From positions 1-37,095 of the forward strand of contig CAISUK010000245.1 in NCBI GenBank assembly GCA_903888645.1: a stretch of 37,095 nucleotides of DNA, given 5' to 3'. Under the pieces are notes generated by a model. It searched no databases. It saw only the letters and a program-made list of their open reading frames with translations, and was not told the origin of the DNA. Within the stretch, counting starts at the first letter, position 1. Every line of letters starts with the position of its first letter. Both the position numbers and the translations under genes were made by a program. Of the stretch, positions 36,080 to 37,095 are shown piece after piece. This stretch comes from an uncultured Pseudomonadota bacterium. GTDB lineage: Bacteria; Pseudomonadota; Gammaproteobacteria; Burkholderiales; Rhodocyclaceae.

Positions 36080-37095
36080 GGTGATGCCCCAGGATGAGGT
36101 TGGCGAAATCGAACAGGGCTTGCCGCGCGCCGCGATACCCGACCCAGGTGCGGGCATAGCCGCCGACCCAGTCGTACTGCGGAAAGCCGGCGCGCAACAG
36201 GGGAATGCCGAGCCGTTCGGCGGTCGGTGCGGCGTGCGAACTGCCGATAATGAATTGGGCGCCGGCAGCCTTGGCGGCTCGTTCCAGATCTTCCAGATCA
36301 CCGATGCGCACATCGGCGCGAGGAATGTCGGCCAGACAGTCGGCCTTGGCCGGCGCTACCGCGGCGACGATTTCGCAGCCGACGCCGACCAGGAATTGCG
36401 ACAGCGCCAGCAGCAGATCCGCATCGATGCCAATGGCAACCTTGGTGAAGCCGGTCATGAAATGGGTGTCGACCATCGCATCCTGCAACTGGGCGCGTTG
36501 TCGTTCGATGCGCTCGGAAACCGGTTGTCCGGAAATCTGCGCCAGCGCCTGGGTGAAAGCGTCGCAGGCATCGAGTCCGAGCAGGTGATCGAAGCGGTAA
36601 TCGGGCACGCCGGTGCGGGCCTTGAGCAGGTCGGCGGCCTTGGTCAGGGATCGACCGATCACCAAAGTTGCTGTGGATTCGCCGAGGGTTTCGATTTCGC
36701 CCTTAGGCGTGCCGCCCAGCGTCAGAGGCGTCGAATCCTGTTCGGTCAAGTGGCCATCGAGGGAGTCGCCGATGTCGGGCAAGATCACCGGCCGCAGACC
36801 GAACGCCTCGACCCAATCGCGGATCGCCTCAAGATCGCCCGGTGTCAGCATCGATGATGCGAGAATGTTGACCTGCTTGTGGCGACGACCGGCGCAGCGG
36901 GTCTCCGGCACCATAACGTCGATGATCGCTTCGAGCGCCAGCGCGTAGCCGGATTCCAGCGATCCGATGTAGTCCGGGGTATTCACCGGCACCACGGCGA
37001 TGTGCGCAAATTGCGGGTATTTCGTTCGGAACTCCCGGACCAGGCGGCGGATGTCGGTACCCTGCGTCTCAGACAATCCGGTGGTTGGCAGGCCG
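35982..37095 (-). CDS. nifN: Nitrogenase cofactor biosynthesis protein NifN (N-terminus beyond right edge)
   Basis: GLPTTGLSETQGTDIRRLVREFRTKYPQFAHIAVVPVNTPDYIGSLESGYALALEAI...; frame is open to the window edge, so the track's 37076 start is internal. Confidence 0.92.
   Translation of the reverse strand, partial: GLPTTGLSETQGTDIRRLVREFRTKYPQFAHIAVVPVNTPDYIGSLESGYALALEAIIDVMVPETRCAGRRHKQVNILASSMLTPGDLEAIRDWVEAFGLRPVILPDIGDSLDGHLTEQDSTPLTLGGTPKGEIETLGESTATLVIGRSLTKAADLLKARTGVPDYRFDHLLGLDACDAFTQALAQISGQPVSERIERQRAQLQDAMVDTHFMTGFTKVAIGIDADLLLALSQFLVGVGCEIVAAVAPAKADCLADIPRADVRIGDLEDLERAAKAAGAQFIIGSSHAAPTAERLGIPLLRAGFPQYDWVGGYARTWVGYRGARQALFDFANLILGHHHDIPPYRSVFWQDGPREWEVQHASPCAGLVRH

Noticed and set aside
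35147-36857. Plus-strand ORFs of 310-316 aa (35147-36097, 35925-36857) opposite nifN/nifX/RseC-like genes
   Set aside because: Shadow ORFs with biased composition; minus-strand nif genes explain the region.
1-37095. CRISPR arrays, rRNA genes, integrases or intact IS transposases
   Set aside because: Scanned for regularly spaced repeats and transposase/integrase motifs; none seen.

Overview
The 37 kb window looks like a betaproteobacterial (probably Rhodocyclales-type) chromosome segment. That assignment is an inference from gene content, with no search run. From left to right it contains: the 5' end of xseA (minus, runs off the left edge); an Ala/Pro-rich lipoprotein gene; a degraded HD-domain-like gene; a response regulator plus a hemerythrin-histidine kinase; an M61 peptidase; lysC; a divergent FeoB; a PQ-loop protein; gcdH; an MlaF-like ABC ATPase plus lutA/lutC/lutB; an apparent operon of SCP2-type thiolase, small repeat protein, SDR, a 774-aa cNMP-binding/acetate kinase/PduL phosphotransacylase fusion, and phaC; and a multi-PAS hybrid kinase. 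Next comes a plasticity zone of about 3.4 kb with a frameshifted HTH-nucleotidyltransferase/HEPN pair flanked by 41-bp imperfect direct repeats, a gene interrupted by two in-frame TGAs, repeat-rich DNA, and a HigBA-like TA pair with a promoter/palindrome. The window ends in a minus-strand nif cluster (nifS, nifU, iscA-like, two hypotheticals, fdxB, DUF683, DUF269, an RseC-like protein, nifX, nifN partial). The most promising candidate for an undescribed system is the triple-domain CNB-AckA-PduL protein. Its kinase half has altered nucleotide-site motifs, and it sits between a thiolase/reductase pair and a PHA synthase. All assignments come from reading sequence motifs; no database search was run.
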